A stretch of 64,000 nucleotides of DNA from Nonomuraea zeae (lineage in GTDB: Bacteria; Actinomycetota; Actinomycetes; Streptosporangiales; Streptosporangiaceae): contig NZ_VCKX01000024.1 of the NCBI RefSeq assembly GCF_005889725.1, forward strand, positions 1-64,000. Reading direction: 5' to 3'. Numbering within the stretch: the stretch's first letter is position 1; each line of letters starts with the position of its first letter. The notes below the pieces were generated by a model. It was given only the letters and a program-made list of their open reading frames with translations, was not told where the DNA came from and ran no database searches. Positions 54,759 to 63,459 of this stretch are shown piece by piece. The translations under genes were made by a program, and so were the position numbers.

Positions 54759-55313
54759 CTAGTGGTGCATCGAGTACGGATCGACCGTCACCGGACCACC
54801 GTGGCCGCCTCCACCGCCGCCGAGCTGGCCGCGGATGGCACCCGCCGGATATCTCTTGTTGTGCACGTTGGCGTAGTACAGGTGCGGCCACTTCACGATC
54901 CCGCGCAGCTCGCTCCTGGTGAGAGTCATGGCGGCGTTCTTGGCGTTCTGGTGCTTGACCGCCTTGACGCAGCCGCGGGCGATGCCCTTGGACGGGGCTC
55001 GCAAGGCCACGACGATCGGGCCGGCCACGCCCTTCCTGCCCTTGTGGATGTGGGCCATGGTCGCGGGCCTGATCTTGTGCGCGGTGATGACGTAGCAGAG
55101 CCGCCAGCCGTGAACCTGGTAGGTGAACGTGCCGAAGCCGTTGCGGTCACCGGGGCCCGGGACCTCCTGCCTGCCGTTCATCTTGACGCGGTGCGGGTCC
55201 GCGGCGGTCGCGCCGGCCGGGGCGGTGGTCGCGCCGGCCGGGGCGGGGAGCGCGATGATCGTGGTGAGGGTGGCGGCGGTGGCTAACGTCGCGGCCGCCA
55301 GACGTCTACGCAT
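54759..55313 (-). CDS. Secreted CHRD-domain protein
   Basis: A 184-aa exported protein with signal peptide (cleavage near PAGATT, about residue 29) and one CHRD domain (about residues 42-165: MNGRQEVPGPGDRNGFGTFT, MAHIHKGRKGVAGPIVVAL, YYANVHNKRYPAGAIRGQL). CHRD domains occur in chordin and many bacterial secreted proteins; the biochemical role is unclear. A Gly-rich tail follows. Confidence 0.9.
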   Translation of the reverse strand: MRRRLAAATLATAATLTTIIALPAPAGATTAPAGATAADPHRVKMNGRQEVPGPGDRNGFGTFTYQVHGWRLCYVITAHKIRPATMAHIHKGRKGVAGPIVVALRAPSKGIARGCVKAVKHQNAKNAAMTLTRSELRGIVKWPHLYYANVHNKRYPAGAIRGQLGGGGGGHGGPVTVDPYSMHH

Positions 55314-55392
55314 GGGATGATTCCTCTCCCATCGGACTTCAGGACACCCTCTCGCACGAGTGTGCGGCTGGGATGGTTCGGGAGGTAAGGGG

Positions 55393-55419
55393 AAAGCCGC
55401 CCTGCGGTAAGACGGCTTT
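55393..55419. terminator. Hairpin upstream of hydroxyacid dehydrogenase
   Basis: AAAGCCG (55393-55399) and CGGCTTT (55413-55419) can pair around 13 bases. It lies between the divergent CHRD and dehydrogenase starts and could be an operator or attenuator instead of a terminator. Confidence 0.35.
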
Positions 55420-55430
55420 CTGGATCCGCG

Positions 55431-55436
55431 TAGGAT
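55431..55436 (+). promoter_or_regulatory. -10 of leaderless dehydrogenase transcript
   Basis: TAGGAT ends 8 bases before ATG 55445, so transcript and translation start should nearly coincide. Confidence 0.5.
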
Positions 55437-55444
55437 TTCACGCC

Positions 55445-56392
55445 ATGCTGCCGCGCTGCGCCGTTCTCGACGACTACCAGGGCGTGGCCCTCGGCCTGGC
55501 CGACTGGTCCAGGGTGCGGGCGACGAGCTTCCGCGAGCACTTCCCCAGCCAGGACGACCTCGTGGCGGCGATCTCTGGCTGCGAGATCGTGGTCATCATG
55601 CGGGAGCGCACGCCGTTCACCGCCGAGCTGTTCGCCCGGCTGCCGCGCCTGCGGCTGCTCGTCACCACGGGCATGCGCAACGCCTCCATCGACCTGGCCG
55701 CCGCCCGCGCGCACGGGGTCACCGTCTGCGGGACGGGCAGCAGCTCCACCCCGCCGGTCGAGCTGACCTGGGCGCTGATCCTCGGCCTGACCCGCCACCT
55801 GGTCCCCGAGGCGACGGCCATGCGCGCCGGCGGCCCCTGGCAGCACACCCTCGGCACCGACCTGCACGGCCGCACGCTCGGGCTGCTGGGCCTGGGCAAG
55901 ATCGGATCGCGGGTGGCGGCGGTCGGGCAGGCGTTCGGCATGGACGTCCTGGCCTGGAGCGAGCACCTGACCGAGGAGCGGGCCGGCGTGCACGGCGTGC
56001 GCCTGGCGCCGGACAAGGACGCGCTGCTGTCCGGATCGGACGTCGTCTCGGTCCATCTCGTGCTCGGCGACAGGACGCGGGGGCTGGTCGGGGCGCGCGA
56101 GCTGGCGCTGATGCGGCCGGGCTCCTATCTGGTCAACACCGCGCGGGCGGCCATCGTCGACCAGGACGCCCTGGTGGCGGCGCTGCGTTCGGGGCGGCTC
56201 GCGGGGGCCGGGCTGGACGTGTTCGAGGAGGAGCCGCTGCCTGCCGGGCACGCGCTGCGGACGCTGCCGAACGTGCTGGCCACGCCGCATCTCGGCTACG
56301 TGACCGAGCTCAACTACGAGACGTACTTCCGTGACGCCGTGCAGGACATCGAGTCCTTCATCGACGGCGTCCCCGTCCGCGTCCTGACCTGA
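55445..56392 (+). CDS. D-2-hydroxyacid dehydrogenase
   Basis: A 315-aa NAD-dependent dehydrogenase of the PGDH/glyoxylate reductase family. Nucleotide-binding GLLGLGKIGSRVAAVGQAFG (about residues 146-165), VNTARAAIVDQDALV with the conserved Arg region, DVFEEEPLPAGH (catalytic Glu) and LATPHLGYVTEL (catalytic His). Catalytic domain RNASIDLAAARAHGVTV at the N-terminal half. Substrate unknown. Confidence 0.92.
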   Translation: MLPRCAVLDDYQGVALGLADWSRVRATSFREHFPSQDDLVAAISGCEIVVIMRERTPFTAELFARLPRLRLLVTTGMRNASIDLAAARAHGVTVCGTGSSSTPPVELTWALILGLTRHLVPEATAMRAGGPWQHTLGTDLHGRTLGLLGLGKIGSRVAAVGQAFGMDVLAWSEHLTEERAGVHGVRLAPDKDALLSGSDVVSVHLVLGDRTRGLVGARELALMRPGSYLVNTARAAIVDQDALVAALRSGRLAGAGLDVFEEEPLPAGHALRTLPNVLATPHLGYVTELNYETYFRDAVQDIESFIDGVPVRVLT

Positions 56393-56393
56393 C

Positions 56394-56963
56394 TCACTCC
56401 ACCTTGCTCCGGGCGCGGAACGCGGCCGTCTTGACCCGGTTCTGGCAGGCCGTGGAGCAGAACCTCCTGGTGCCGTTGCGCGACACGTCCACATAGACGC
56501 GGTCGCAGTGCGGCGCCGTACAGACGCCGAGCCGGTCGCTGAACTCGCTGCCCAGCACGATCGCGAGCCCGGTGGCGCAGCTCGCCGCCCAGTCGCCGGC
56601 CACCGTTCCGCTCGTGCCGTGGAAGTGCAGGTGCCACGGCTCGCCGTCGTGCTTCTCCAGCATCGGCCTGGCGCTGGTCTCCACCAGCAGCTCGTTCACC
56701 TGGTTGGCGGCGGTGTCGATGTCCGCCACGGCGACCGCGGCGAAGACCCGGCGCAGGCGTTCGGCGACGTGGGCCAGCTCGGCCCCATCGGCCGCGGTGA
56801 CCGCGCGGTAGGCCGGATAGACGGTACGCAGGCCCGCGGTGGCCGCGGCTCCCAGGTCCTCCGGCCACGGGAGGACACGTCCGCGCTGCTCACCTGGGGT
56901 CAGCGCGTTGACGAGAGCCACCGCCACCCTGACCACCGTATCCGTGTGACTGTTGTAATCCAC
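56394..56963 (-). CDS. CGNR zinc-finger transcriptional regulator
   Basis: A 189-aa protein with an N-terminal ABATE-like domain (about residues 1-135) and a C-terminal CGNR zinc finger (RLGVCTAPHCDRVYVDVSRN, then RRFCSTACQNRVKTAAFRAR; four Cys). The family is thought to regulate genes in response to stress or metabolites. Divergent from a methyltransferase gene, a likely target. Confidence 0.9.
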   Translation of the reverse strand: MDYNSHTDTVVRVAVALVNALTPGEQRGRVLPWPEDLGAAATAGLRTVYPAYRAVTAADGAELAHVAERLRRVFAAVAVADIDTAANQVNELLVETSARPMLEKHDGEPWHLHFHGTSGTVAGDWAASCATGLAIVLGSEFSDRLGVCTAPHCDRVYVDVSRNGTRRFCSTACQNRVKTAAFRARSKVE

Positions 56964-57035
56964 TTGACCGGTTACACCTTCGTGTTCTACGTTGTGACTG
57001 TCGAAATTCTAAACGACGGTTACAAGGAGATGTTC

Positions 57036-57788
57036 GTGCTCACTCACGATGCCGCACTGGAGTGGATCGCGCGCTGGGACCGCCAGCAGGAGGGATACCT
57101 CCCTGATCGCGAGGAGCGGTTCACCGCCCTGATCGACGCCGTGGAGGCGCTCGGGCGGCCGGACCCGCTGGTCATCGACCTCGGCTGCGGGCCCGGCTCG
57201 TTGTCCGCGCGGCTGCTGGAGCGATTGCCGCAGGCCAGGGTGATCTGCGTGGACGCCGACCCGCTGCTGCTCGGGCTCGGGCGGGCGGCCTATCCGCACC
57301 TCACGTTCGTGTCGGCGGACCTGCGTACGAGTGGATGGACGAGCCTGCTCGGGCTGGAGCGCCCGGCGGACGCCGCGGTCAGCACCACGGCGCTGCACTG
57401 GATCTCCGGGCCCGAGCTGAAGGGCGTCTACTCCGAGCTGGCGAGCGTGCTGCGGCCCGGCGGGCTGCTGCTCAACGGCGACCACATGGACACCGAGGAC
57501 GCCACGCCCGCTCTGTCCCGGCTGGAGCACGCCGTGCACGAGCGGGAGACCGCGCGGGCGTTCGGCGCGAACCCGCCGGAGGACTGGCGGGCCTGGTGGG
57601 AGGCGATCGAGGCGGACCCTTCCCTGTCCGCGCTCAACGAGGAGCGGAGCACGGCGGGGGCCGATCATCACGGCTCGGAGTCCCATCTGCTCTCGCATCA
57701 CGTCGAGGCGCTGGAGGAGGCGGGGTTTACCGAGGTCGGGACGCTGTGGCAGCGCGGCAACAACCGGCTGTTGTGCGCGGTCCGCTGA
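57036..57788 (+). CDS. Class I SAM-dependent methyltransferase
   Basis: A 250-aa methyltransferase: LVIDLGCGPGSLSARLLERL (motif I), VICVDADPLLLGLGRAAYPH, VSTTALHWI, LRPGGLLLNGDHMD. GTG at 57036 is favoured since AAGGAG lies 6 bases before it; ATG at 57030 sits directly on that Shine-Dalgarno. Divergent from the CGNR regulator. Substrate unknown. Confidence 0.88.
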   Translation: MLTHDAALEWIARWDRQQEGYLPDREERFTALIDAVEALGRPDPLVIDLGCGPGSLSARLLERLPQARVICVDADPLLLGLGRAAYPHLTFVSADLRTSGWTSLLGLERPADAAVSTTALHWISGPELKGVYSELASVLRPGGLLLNGDHMDTEDATPALSRLEHAVHERETARAFGANPPEDWRAWWEAIEADPSLSALNEERSTAGADHHGSESHLLSHHVEALEEAGFTEVGTLWQRGNNRLLCAVR

Positions 57789-57820
57789 GCAGGCGGCTGT
57801 AGGACGGGCACGTTCGCTTT

Positions 57821-57880
57821 CCCCGTCCTTCCCCGTCCCGCGTCCTTCCGCGTCCTTCCGCGTCCTTCCGCGTCCTTCCC
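57821..57880. repeat. 10-bp tandem repeats
   Basis: CGTCCTTCCG is repeated four times in perfect register at 57841, 57851, 57861 and 57871 (last base changed), preceded by two diverged CCCCGTCCTT units. Intergenic, pyrimidine-rich, between the methyltransferase and DUF418 genes. Confidence 0.92.
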
Positions 57881-57971
57881 TGCCCGTCCCGGCCATCCCG
57901 GCCGAAAGTACCGTCCGCAACCCTGCTTCCGGCCGAGGCCGGGTGACGTCCGGCGCTCGCAGGATGGCTCC

Positions 57972-59042
57972 ATGCCCCCGAACCCTCAGGACCCGCCCGC
58001 CCGGCACCCGCACCACTCGGACTCCGCGCCTCCGGTCGCCGCCGGTCGGAGGGCGCGGATCTCCGCGCTCGACGTCATCCGCGGGTTCGCGCTCTGCGGA
58101 ATCCTGCTGGCCAACGTCAAGCCGATCGCGAACGCCGGCGACGTCGTGCTCCAGCTCGCCCCGGACGACTCCCCCGACTGGCCCGGCCTCTTCATCGACC
58201 AGCGCTTCTTCCCGATCTTCTCCTTCCTCTTCGGCGTCGGCTTCTCGCTCCTGGTCGACTCCGCCGCCACCCGCACCACGCATCCCCGTCGCATCCTCCT
58301 GCGGCGGCTCCTTGCGCTGCTCGCGATCGGCCTGGTGCACCGGTTCCTGCTGTGGGAGGGCGACATCCTGACGATCTACGCCGTCGTCGGGCTGCTGGTG
58401 CTCCTGCCCTCGACCTGGCTGCCGCGCCGCGCCGTGGCCGTGCTCGCCGCGGTGCTCCTGATCGCGCCGCTCCTGTTCAGCAGCGGCGGGGTGATCCTCG
58501 TCCCCGGCCTGTTCCTGCTGGGCTCGGCCCTGACCCGCTACGGGGTGATCGCCAGGATCGAGCAGTCCACCCGGGTTCCGGCCCTCCTGTGCCTGGCCCT
58601 CGTCGCCGGTGCCGTGCCGGCGGTGTGGTTCCAGATCCAGATGCAGAGCGCCGACGTCATCGGCCGGGGATTCAGCCTCTCGCTCGCCGTGGCCGGCCTG
58701 CTGCTGGCCGGTGCGTACGTATGCGGCCTGCTGCTCCTCCTCCGCACCCGCCTGCGGCCGGCGCTGCAGGCCGTCTTCGCGCCGCTGGGCCGGATGGCCC
58801 TCACCAACTATCTGTCCGCCACGCTCCTCGTGCTGGCGACCGCCCGCCTCTTCGGCCCGCCGGAAGGCTGGCACCAGACGACGGTGTGGGTGATCGCCGC
58901 CGCCATCCTCGCCGCCCAGTGGCTGTTCTCCACGCTCTGGCTGGGCCGGTGCCGTTTCGGCCCGGTGGAATGGCTCTGGCGCTGGGCCACCTGGGCCGAA
59001 CGCCCGCCACTCCTGAATTCGTCGAAAGCCGTATTCAAATAA
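57972..59042 (+). CDS. DUF418-family membrane protein
   Basis: A 356-aa polytopic membrane protein, about 8-9 helices. RISALDVIRGFALCGILLAN is the N-terminal signature of DUF418/YeiB-like proteins. RLLALLAIGLVHRFLLWEGD marks the middle, and the C-terminal domain includes LGRMALTNYLSATLLVLATA and FGPVEWLWRWATW. Probably an acyltransferase-3-like membrane enzyme; function not established. Confidence 0.92.
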   Translation: MPPNPQDPPARHPHHSDSAPPVAAGRRARISALDVIRGFALCGILLANVKPIANAGDVVLQLAPDDSPDWPGLFIDQRFFPIFSFLFGVGFSLLVDSAATRTTHPRRILLRRLLALLAIGLVHRFLLWEGDILTIYAVVGLLVLLPSTWLPRRAVAVLAAVLLIAPLLFSSGGVILVPGLFLLGSALTRYGVIARIEQSTRVPALLCLALVAGAVPAVWFQIQMQSADVIGRGFSLSLAVAGLLLAGAYVCGLLLLLRTRLRPALQAVFAPLGRMALTNYLSATLLVLATARLFGPPEGWHQTTVWVIAAAILAAQWLFSTLWLGRCRFGPVEWLWRWATWAERPPLLNSSKAVFK

Positions 59043-59083
59043 CGGCGAAGAGAGCGCGTTCTCGCTCGGAAGGCGAAAAGAAG

Positions 59084-59118
59084 CTGCAGGGCCCTTCCGC
59101 TGGGAAGAAGCCCTGCAG
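59084..59118. terminator. Bidirectional terminator
   Basis: CTGCAGGGC and GCCCTGCAG pair, with inner TTCC/GGAA, between the convergent DUF418 and GH16 genes. Confidence 0.85.
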
Positions 59119-59128
59119 TCACAGCAGA

Positions 59129-60373
59129 TCAGCTACGCGTCCACCGCTGGTTGGCGCCGCCACCGCAGTCCCAGATCTGCAGCCGGGTGCCGTTGGCCGA
59201 GCTGACGCCGGTGGCGTCGAGGCACTTGTTCGACTGGGGATTGACGATCTGGCCGGTGCCGGAGTTGTAGGTCCACCGTTGCGCGCCGGTGCCGTTGCAG
59301 TCGTACAGCTGCACCTGCGCGCCGTTGGCCGTCGACGCGGCGGTGACGTCCATGCACTTGCCGAGCGCGCGGACCGAGCCATCGCTGTTCCAGGCCCAGC
59401 TCTGCGCGCCGGTGCCGTTGCAGTCCCAGAGCTGGACGGCCGTGCCGTTGGCGGTGGCCGCGCCGGCCACGTCGACGCACTTGCCGCCGATGCCGGTGAT
59501 CTGCCCGCCGGTGCCGCCGCCGGTCGGCGGGGCGTAGACGCGCACGTAGTCGACGGTCAGGCTCTGCGGGAACGTGGTGGTGCCGTCGGGGTAGCCGGGC
59601 CAGTAGCCGCCGACCGCGACGTTCATGATCATGAAGAACGGGTGGTCGAAGACCCACCGGTTGCCGCCGAGATCGGCCGGCGTGCGGCGCTGGAACTCGT
59701 TGCCGTCCACGTACCAGACGATCAGGTTGGGCGACCAGTCGACGGCGAAGGTGTGGAACGCGTCGGCGAAGGCGCCGCCGATCGAGTAGCCGGCGCCGAT
59801 GCCGCCGCCGCCGGAGTAGCCGGGACCATGGATGGTGCCGTGTACGGTGCTGGGCTCGCGGCCGATGTTCTCCATGATGTCGATCTCGCCGCTGTTGGGC
59901 CAGCCGACCGAGCCGATGTCGTTGCCGAGCATCCAGAAGGCCGGCCAGATGCCCTGGCCACGGGGCAGTTTCATGCGCGCTTCGAACCGTCCGTACGCCC
60001 GCGTGAAGGTGGCGGACGTGAGCAGGCGGGCCGAGGTGTACTGGCAGGTGCCGTAGTGGCACTGGAAGTTGGACGGGTTCTCCCGGCGGGCGGTGATCAC
60101 CAGGTTGCCGGCGCCGTCCATGGCGGCGTTGCGGGTGCTGTTGGTGTAGTACTGCTGCTCGTTGTTGCCCCAGCCGCTGCCGCCGATGTCGAAGCGCCAC
60201 TTCGACTGGTCGACGGCGCTGCCTGCGGATCCGTTGAACTCATCGGACCACACCAGCGGGCCTGGGGCGGGGGCGGCGAGGGCGGTGCCGACCATCGGAA
60301 CGAGCAGCGCGATCACTGCGGCGAGTGCGGAACCGATGGCGAGCAGCGTTCTGGAACGGGGGGTGCGTGCCAT
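59129..60373 (-). CDS. Secreted GH16 glucanase with ricin-type lectin domain
   Basis: A 414-aa exported enzyme. Signal peptide to about residue 33, then GH16 domain (about 38-282; WSDEFNGSAGSAVDQSKW, WPNSGEIDIMENIG with the two catalytic Glu, FHTFAVDWSPNLIVWYVDG), as in laminarinases/beta-1,3-glucanases. A Gly-rich linker leads to a CBM13/ricin-B lectin domain (about 290-414) with three GKCVDVAG/QLWDC-type repeats. ATG at 60373 gives a proper signal peptide. Upstream lies a LacI-type palindrome. Confidence 0.95.
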   Translation of the reverse strand: MARTPRSRTLLAIGSALAAVIALLVPMVGTALAAPAPGPLVWSDEFNGSAGSAVDQSKWRFDIGGSGWGNNEQQYYTNSTRNAAMDGAGNLVITARRENPSNFQCHYGTCQYTSARLLTSATFTRAYGRFEARMKLPRGQGIWPAFWMLGNDIGSVGWPNSGEIDIMENIGREPSTVHGTIHGPGYSGGGGIGAGYSIGGAFADAFHTFAVDWSPNLIVWYVDGNEFQRRTPADLGGNRWVFDHPFFMIMNVAVGGYWPGYPDGTTTFPQSLTVDYVRVYAPPTGGGTGGQITGIGGKCVDVAGAATANGTAVQLWDCNGTGAQSWAWNSDGSVRALGKCMDVTAASTANGAQVQLYDCNGTGAQRWTYNSGTGQIVNPQSNKCLDATGVSSANGTRLQIWDCGGGANQRWTRS

Positions 60374-60444
60374 ACCGGGCACCTCATCTGATCCACGGGA
60401 TATGACTTTACCGAAACCTTCCGGCAACATTGGCGCCGTTGTCA

Positions 60445-60458
60445 AGAGAGCGCTCTCT
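60445..60458. promoter_or_regulatory. LacI-type operator of GH16 gene
   Basis: AGAGAGCGCTCTCT is a perfect palindrome with a central CG, the form bound by LacI-family sugar repressors; the Streptomyces CebR site is TGGGAGCGCTCCCA. It lies 71 bases upstream of the GH16 start. The repressor is not in the window. Confidence 0.75.
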
Positions 60459-60539
60459 CGTATTCAGGCCAATATGCACACCCGTGCCGCACACGAGGGT
60501 CCGGCACAACCCCGCCCGCCCGGAGGCCCTATGTCGGCG

Positions 60540-60941
60540 TCACCGGCTTGGTGGAGACCCGGCCGGCTCGAACAGCTCGACCACGTTGCCGGCCGGATCT
60601 TCGACCAGGATCTGCTTGCCGCCGGGGCCGGTGACGATCTCGTTCCTGAAGCGCACGTTCTCCTCGCGCAGCCGGGCCACTTCGGCCGCGATGTCGGGCA
60701 CGATCAGGTGGATCCGGTTCCAGCCGCCCGGCTCGGGCGTGCGCCCGTCGGGCATCGGGCGGCCGGCCGAGCTCTTCGGCCCGGCCAGCAGCAGCCGCAG
60801 GTTGCCGCGGGTGACGTCGGCGAACGCCGGCGCCGCGCTGAAGCGCAGCGCGAAGCCGAGGTGACTGGTGTAGAAGTCGACGGCCGCCTGCACGTCATCG
60901 ACCATGTAGCGAACGTTGACCATGTCTTGCGGGCTGGTCAT
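60540..60941 (-). CDS. VOC-superfamily (glyoxalase-like) protein
   Basis: A 133-aa vicinal-oxygen-chelate protein: VNVRYMVDDVQAAVDFYTSH, WNRIHLIVPDIAAEVARLRE and ILVEDPAGNVVELFEPAGS with metal-ligand positions. It overlaps the ArsR-ArsC gene by 4 bases (ATGA). The context recalls ArsI C-As lyases, also VOC proteins, but it has no cysteines and so lacks the ArsI Cys pair. Function unknown. Confidence 0.88.
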   Translation of the reverse strand: MTSPQDMVNVRYMVDDVQAAVDFYTSHLGFALRFSAAPAFADVTRGNLRLLLAGPKSSAGRPMPDGRTPEPGGWNRIHLIVPDIAAEVARLREENVRFRNEIVTGPGGKQILVEDPAGNVVELFEPAGSPPSR

Positions 60942-61729
60942 GAGACCTCCTGGACAGGTGAACGGGTGGATCCGGGGCCGACGGTGGCCAGCCAGAACCC
61001 GATGCGGGTCTCCAGCTCCGCCGCCATCGCCTCGAACCGTGGATAGGTGTCCTCCTGGTCGCCGGTGGCGGCGGCCGGGTCGGGGACGCTCCAGTGGAGG
61101 TACGCGGGCCGGCCGGGGAAGTCCGGGGAGACCTCCCGCACGCGGTCGCACAAAGTGATCACATAGCTGAACCGGCGGTCGGCGAACACACTGAGGTGCT
61201 TGGACCGCTGCCCCGCCGGCTCGATGCCGCGCGATGCCAGCACCCGCTCCACGTTCGGGTGGAGCGGCTTGGGGTGGCTGCCCGCGCTGAACGCCGGGAT
61301 CCGGCCCTGGGCGCGTACCCTGACCAGCGCCTCAGCCACCTGCGACCGGGCGCTGTTCCCCGTGCACAGGAACAACACGGGACCTCCTTCCGGCGGGAGA
61401 GCCGAGGGCGCGGACACCTGTGCCGGAGCCGAGCGCAAACCCGGGTGAAGGGCCGCACCCGCCTCCGCCAGCGATTGAGCGCATCGCGTCAGATCGAGGC
61501 GGTAGTAGGTGTCACGGCCGTCGAAGCTGCTGCGCCGCGCCACCACCAGCCCGCTCGCCCGCAACCGGCCCAGGTGATAGGAGACGAGGTTCTGTGGCTG
61601 ACCGACCAGCGTCACCAGCTCGCGCACCCGCCGGTCGCTGCACGCGAGCTCTCGCAGCAGCCGCCAGCGCAGCGGATCCGCCGCCATTCGCGCGAACGAT
61701 GGCGGTCCGGGCTGTGCGCCTGCTCCCAT
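60938..61729 (-). CDS. ArsR repressor fused to ArsC-type phosphatase
   Basis: A 263-aa fusion. Residues about 8-90 form an ArsR/SmtB winged helix (MAADPLRWRLLRELACSDRR, NLVSYHLGRLRASGLVVARR). Residues about 115-250 form a low-molecular-weight phosphatase/arsenate reductase domain with the P-loop VLFLCTGNSARSQ (Cys-x5-Arg), FSAGSHPKPLHPNV and VPDPAAATG. It could sense and reduce arsenate, or act as a regulated phosphatase. Metal-binding Cys of classical ArsR are not evident. A matching palindrome lies just upstream. Confidence 0.92.
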   Translation of the reverse strand: MGAGAQPGPPSFARMAADPLRWRLLRELACSDRRVRELVTLVGQPQNLVSYHLGRLRASGLVVARRSSFDGRDTYYRLDLTRCAQSLAEAGAALHPGLRSAPAQVSAPSALPPEGGPVLFLCTGNSARSQVAEALVRVRAQGRIPAFSAGSHPKPLHPNVERVLASRGIEPAGQRSKHLSVFADRRFSYVITLCDRVREVSPDFPGRPAYLHWSVPDPAAATGDQEDTYPRFEAMAAELETRIGFWLATVGPGSTRSPVQEVS

Positions 61730-61742
61730 ACTCGGGACGATA

Positions 61743-61760
61743 CATCAACCTAGTTTGATG
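61743..61760. promoter_or_regulatory. ArsR-type operator
   Basis: CATCAACCTAGTTTGATG is an inverted repeat (CATCAA-N6-TTGATG) of the ArsR/SmtB class, 14 bases before the fusion gene start, indicating autoregulation. Confidence 0.8.
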
Positions 61761-61771
61761 GACTAGTGCGT

Positions 61772-62311
61772 TCAGCCGAGTAGCGCGAACTCGGTCCGGC
61801 AGTGCCACCGGTCACCGTCGCTGACGAAGAGGCTGATCGCCGCGACGTCGGCAGTGACCGGCAGCCGCGCGGTCAGCGCGGCTTCCACCTCGTCGAGAAC
61901 CTGCGCCTGCGGGCTGTAGGCGACGGTCAGATGCGGGATGATCTCCGCGAACTGCCCACCGTAGGGCGGCGCTTCCGGCCACCGCGCCACGACGGCCTCG
62001 GTCAGCGCACGGAACGGCTGGTCGGGCGTCGGCGCGAGATAGAGCACGTCGGAGAAGCGGCGGAACGTGTCGAATCGGGCGGTGAACGGGGCATGCGCGC
62101 CGAACAGCGTACGGAGCTCGTCGATCACTGCGGCATCGACCCGTTCGATGTCGAGGAACGGCACGAGCACCGTCACGTGCGCGGGGACCCCCGCCGAGGC
62201 GGAGGAGTCGAAACGCTGCCGCCAGGGCCCCACCAACGGCTCGGATTCCGCTATGACGGCCAGCAAGGCCGTCTCGCCGGCCCGGTACCGTCCTGAGGTG
62301 TCATCCGACAT
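61772..62311 (-). CDS. 2'-5' RNA ligase/2H phosphoesterase family protein
   Basis: A 179-aa protein with two H-x-T motifs, HVTVLVPF (about residue 45) and HLTVAYS (about residue 127), the signature of the 2H phosphoesterase superfamily (LigT, CPDase). Likely acts on cyclic phosphates of RNA or nucleotides. Adjacent to the ArsR-ArsC unit but separated by its operator. Confidence 0.9.
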   Translation of the reverse strand: MSDDTSGRYRAGETALLAVIAESEPLVGPWRQRFDSSASAGVPAHVTVLVPFLDIERVDAAVIDELRTLFGAHAPFTARFDTFRRFSDVLYLAPTPDQPFRALTEAVVARWPEAPPYGGQFAEIIPHLTVAYSPQAQVLDEVEAALTARLPVTADVAAISLFVSDGDRWHCRTEFALLG

Positions 62312-62418
62312 GATCAGATGATTTCAAGCCGGCAGCACGTGTGCCAGCGCATCCCCAGCGCTGCCACGCTCCGGCGACCGGGTGCGGCAGACCTGGGCCA
62401 ACCGCGATCCTGCTGTGC

Positions 62419-62859
62419 ATGGGAGTCTGCATCTTCTGCGAGATCATCGCAGGGCGAGCCAAGGCCAGCGTGGTCCATGCCGACGACAGCGTGGTGGCCA
62501 TCCTGGATCACAAACCCGCCACCGCCGGCCACGTACTGGTGATCCCGCGCACGCACGTGGCCGGGCTGGCGGACGCCGATGACGCGATCGGTACGGCGAT
62601 CTGGCGGGCGGCACGGCGCGTGTCGGCCGCGTTGCGGGCGTCGGGGCTCCGCTGCGAGGGGGTACGGCTGTCACTGGCCGACGGGGAAGCCGCCGGACAG
62701 GACGTCTTCCACCTCCACCTGCACGTGGTGCCGCGCTATCCGGGGGACGGCGTTGTGGTCACCGCCGACTGGAAGAAGCGCTCGCGTGACCTTCTCGACC
62801 AGGACGCGGCCCTGATCCGGGAGGCGCTCGCCGGTCACCCGGGTCAGGCGCGAAGCTGA
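62419..62859 (+). CDS. HIT-family hydrolase
   Basis: A 146-aa histidine-triad nucleotide-binding protein. CIFCEIIAG with a Cys pair (zinc), VAILDHKPATAGHVLVIPR, and the catalytic HLHLHVVPR triad. Length is normal. ATG at 62419 fits the family N-terminus (MGVCIFCEII). Hydrolyses nucleotide phosphoramidates or dinucleotides; substrate unknown. Confidence 0.94.
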   Translation: MGVCIFCEIIAGRAKASVVHADDSVVAILDHKPATAGHVLVIPRTHVAGLADADDAIGTAIWRAARRVSAALRASGLRCEGVRLSLADGEAAGQDVFHLHLHVVPRYPGDGVVVTADWKKRSRDLLDQDAALIREALAGHPGQARS

Positions 62860-62922
62860 TCTTCTTGAGGGTCACAGCAATTCAGCCCGCGACCTGGACC
62901 GTACGCTAGGCGGAGGGCCACG

Positions 62923-63459
62923 CTAGCCACGCACCCGGGCGGCGATGTCCTGTGCACACGCCAAGGACTCGGCGTGCGTGGTGTCCACCACCAGGTCATA
63001 GACCACGCCCTCGTGCACCACTTCCGCCTGCAACGCGGCCATCCCCCCGACGCGGTCACCCCGGGCGATCTCGCGCCCGGACGCCACCGCGCTGTCGCAC
63101 CGCACGCCCACCCACAGCACGTCCAGTCCGGCGAGCGCCTTCTGCCACCGCTGCTGGGACCCCGCTCCGCCCAGGAACACGTCATCCACGATGACCCGAG
63201 CGCCCGCGCGCGCCATCGCGGCGATCCCCGCAGTCCACGCCACATCCAGGGCCCGGAACTCCGGCCCGACGATCACCCGGCCGTCGGACGCGAAGTTGAT
63301 CCCCGCATCCGACGCCCGCATGGAGGCAGGCATCGCCTCGACCATGGTGTCAACCGAGAGGGCCAGCCATGGATCCGGCAGGACCGCCTGCAGGCACCGG
63401 GAGATCCCGGACTTGCCCGAGCTGGAACCACCGTTGAGAACGATCACCTGAGTTGTCAC
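62923..63459 (-). CDS. Chloramphenicol-phosphotransferase-like kinase
   Basis: A 178-aa P-loop kinase. Walker [12 protein letters not shown] (about residues 8-18), [13 protein letters not shown] with the general-base Asp, [12 protein letters not shown], and [20 protein letters not shown]. This is the family of Streptomyces venezuelae CPT, which phosphorylates chloramphenicol, but many members have other substrates. Same strand as an MFS exporter gene upstream. Confidence 0.9.
   Translation of the reverse strand: MTTQVIVLNGGSSSGKSGISRCLQAVLPDPWLALSVDTMVEAMPASMRASDAGINFASDGRVIVGPEFRALDVAWTAGIAAMARAGARVIVDDVFLGGAGSQQRWQKALAGLDVLWVGVRCDSAVASGREIARGDRVGGMAALQAEVVHEGVVYDLVVDTTHAESLACAQDIAARVRG

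Noticed and set aside
60540..60941. VOC protein as an ArsI C-As lyase
   Set aside because: Contains no cysteine, whereas ArsI needs a Cys pair for trivalent organoarsenic binding.
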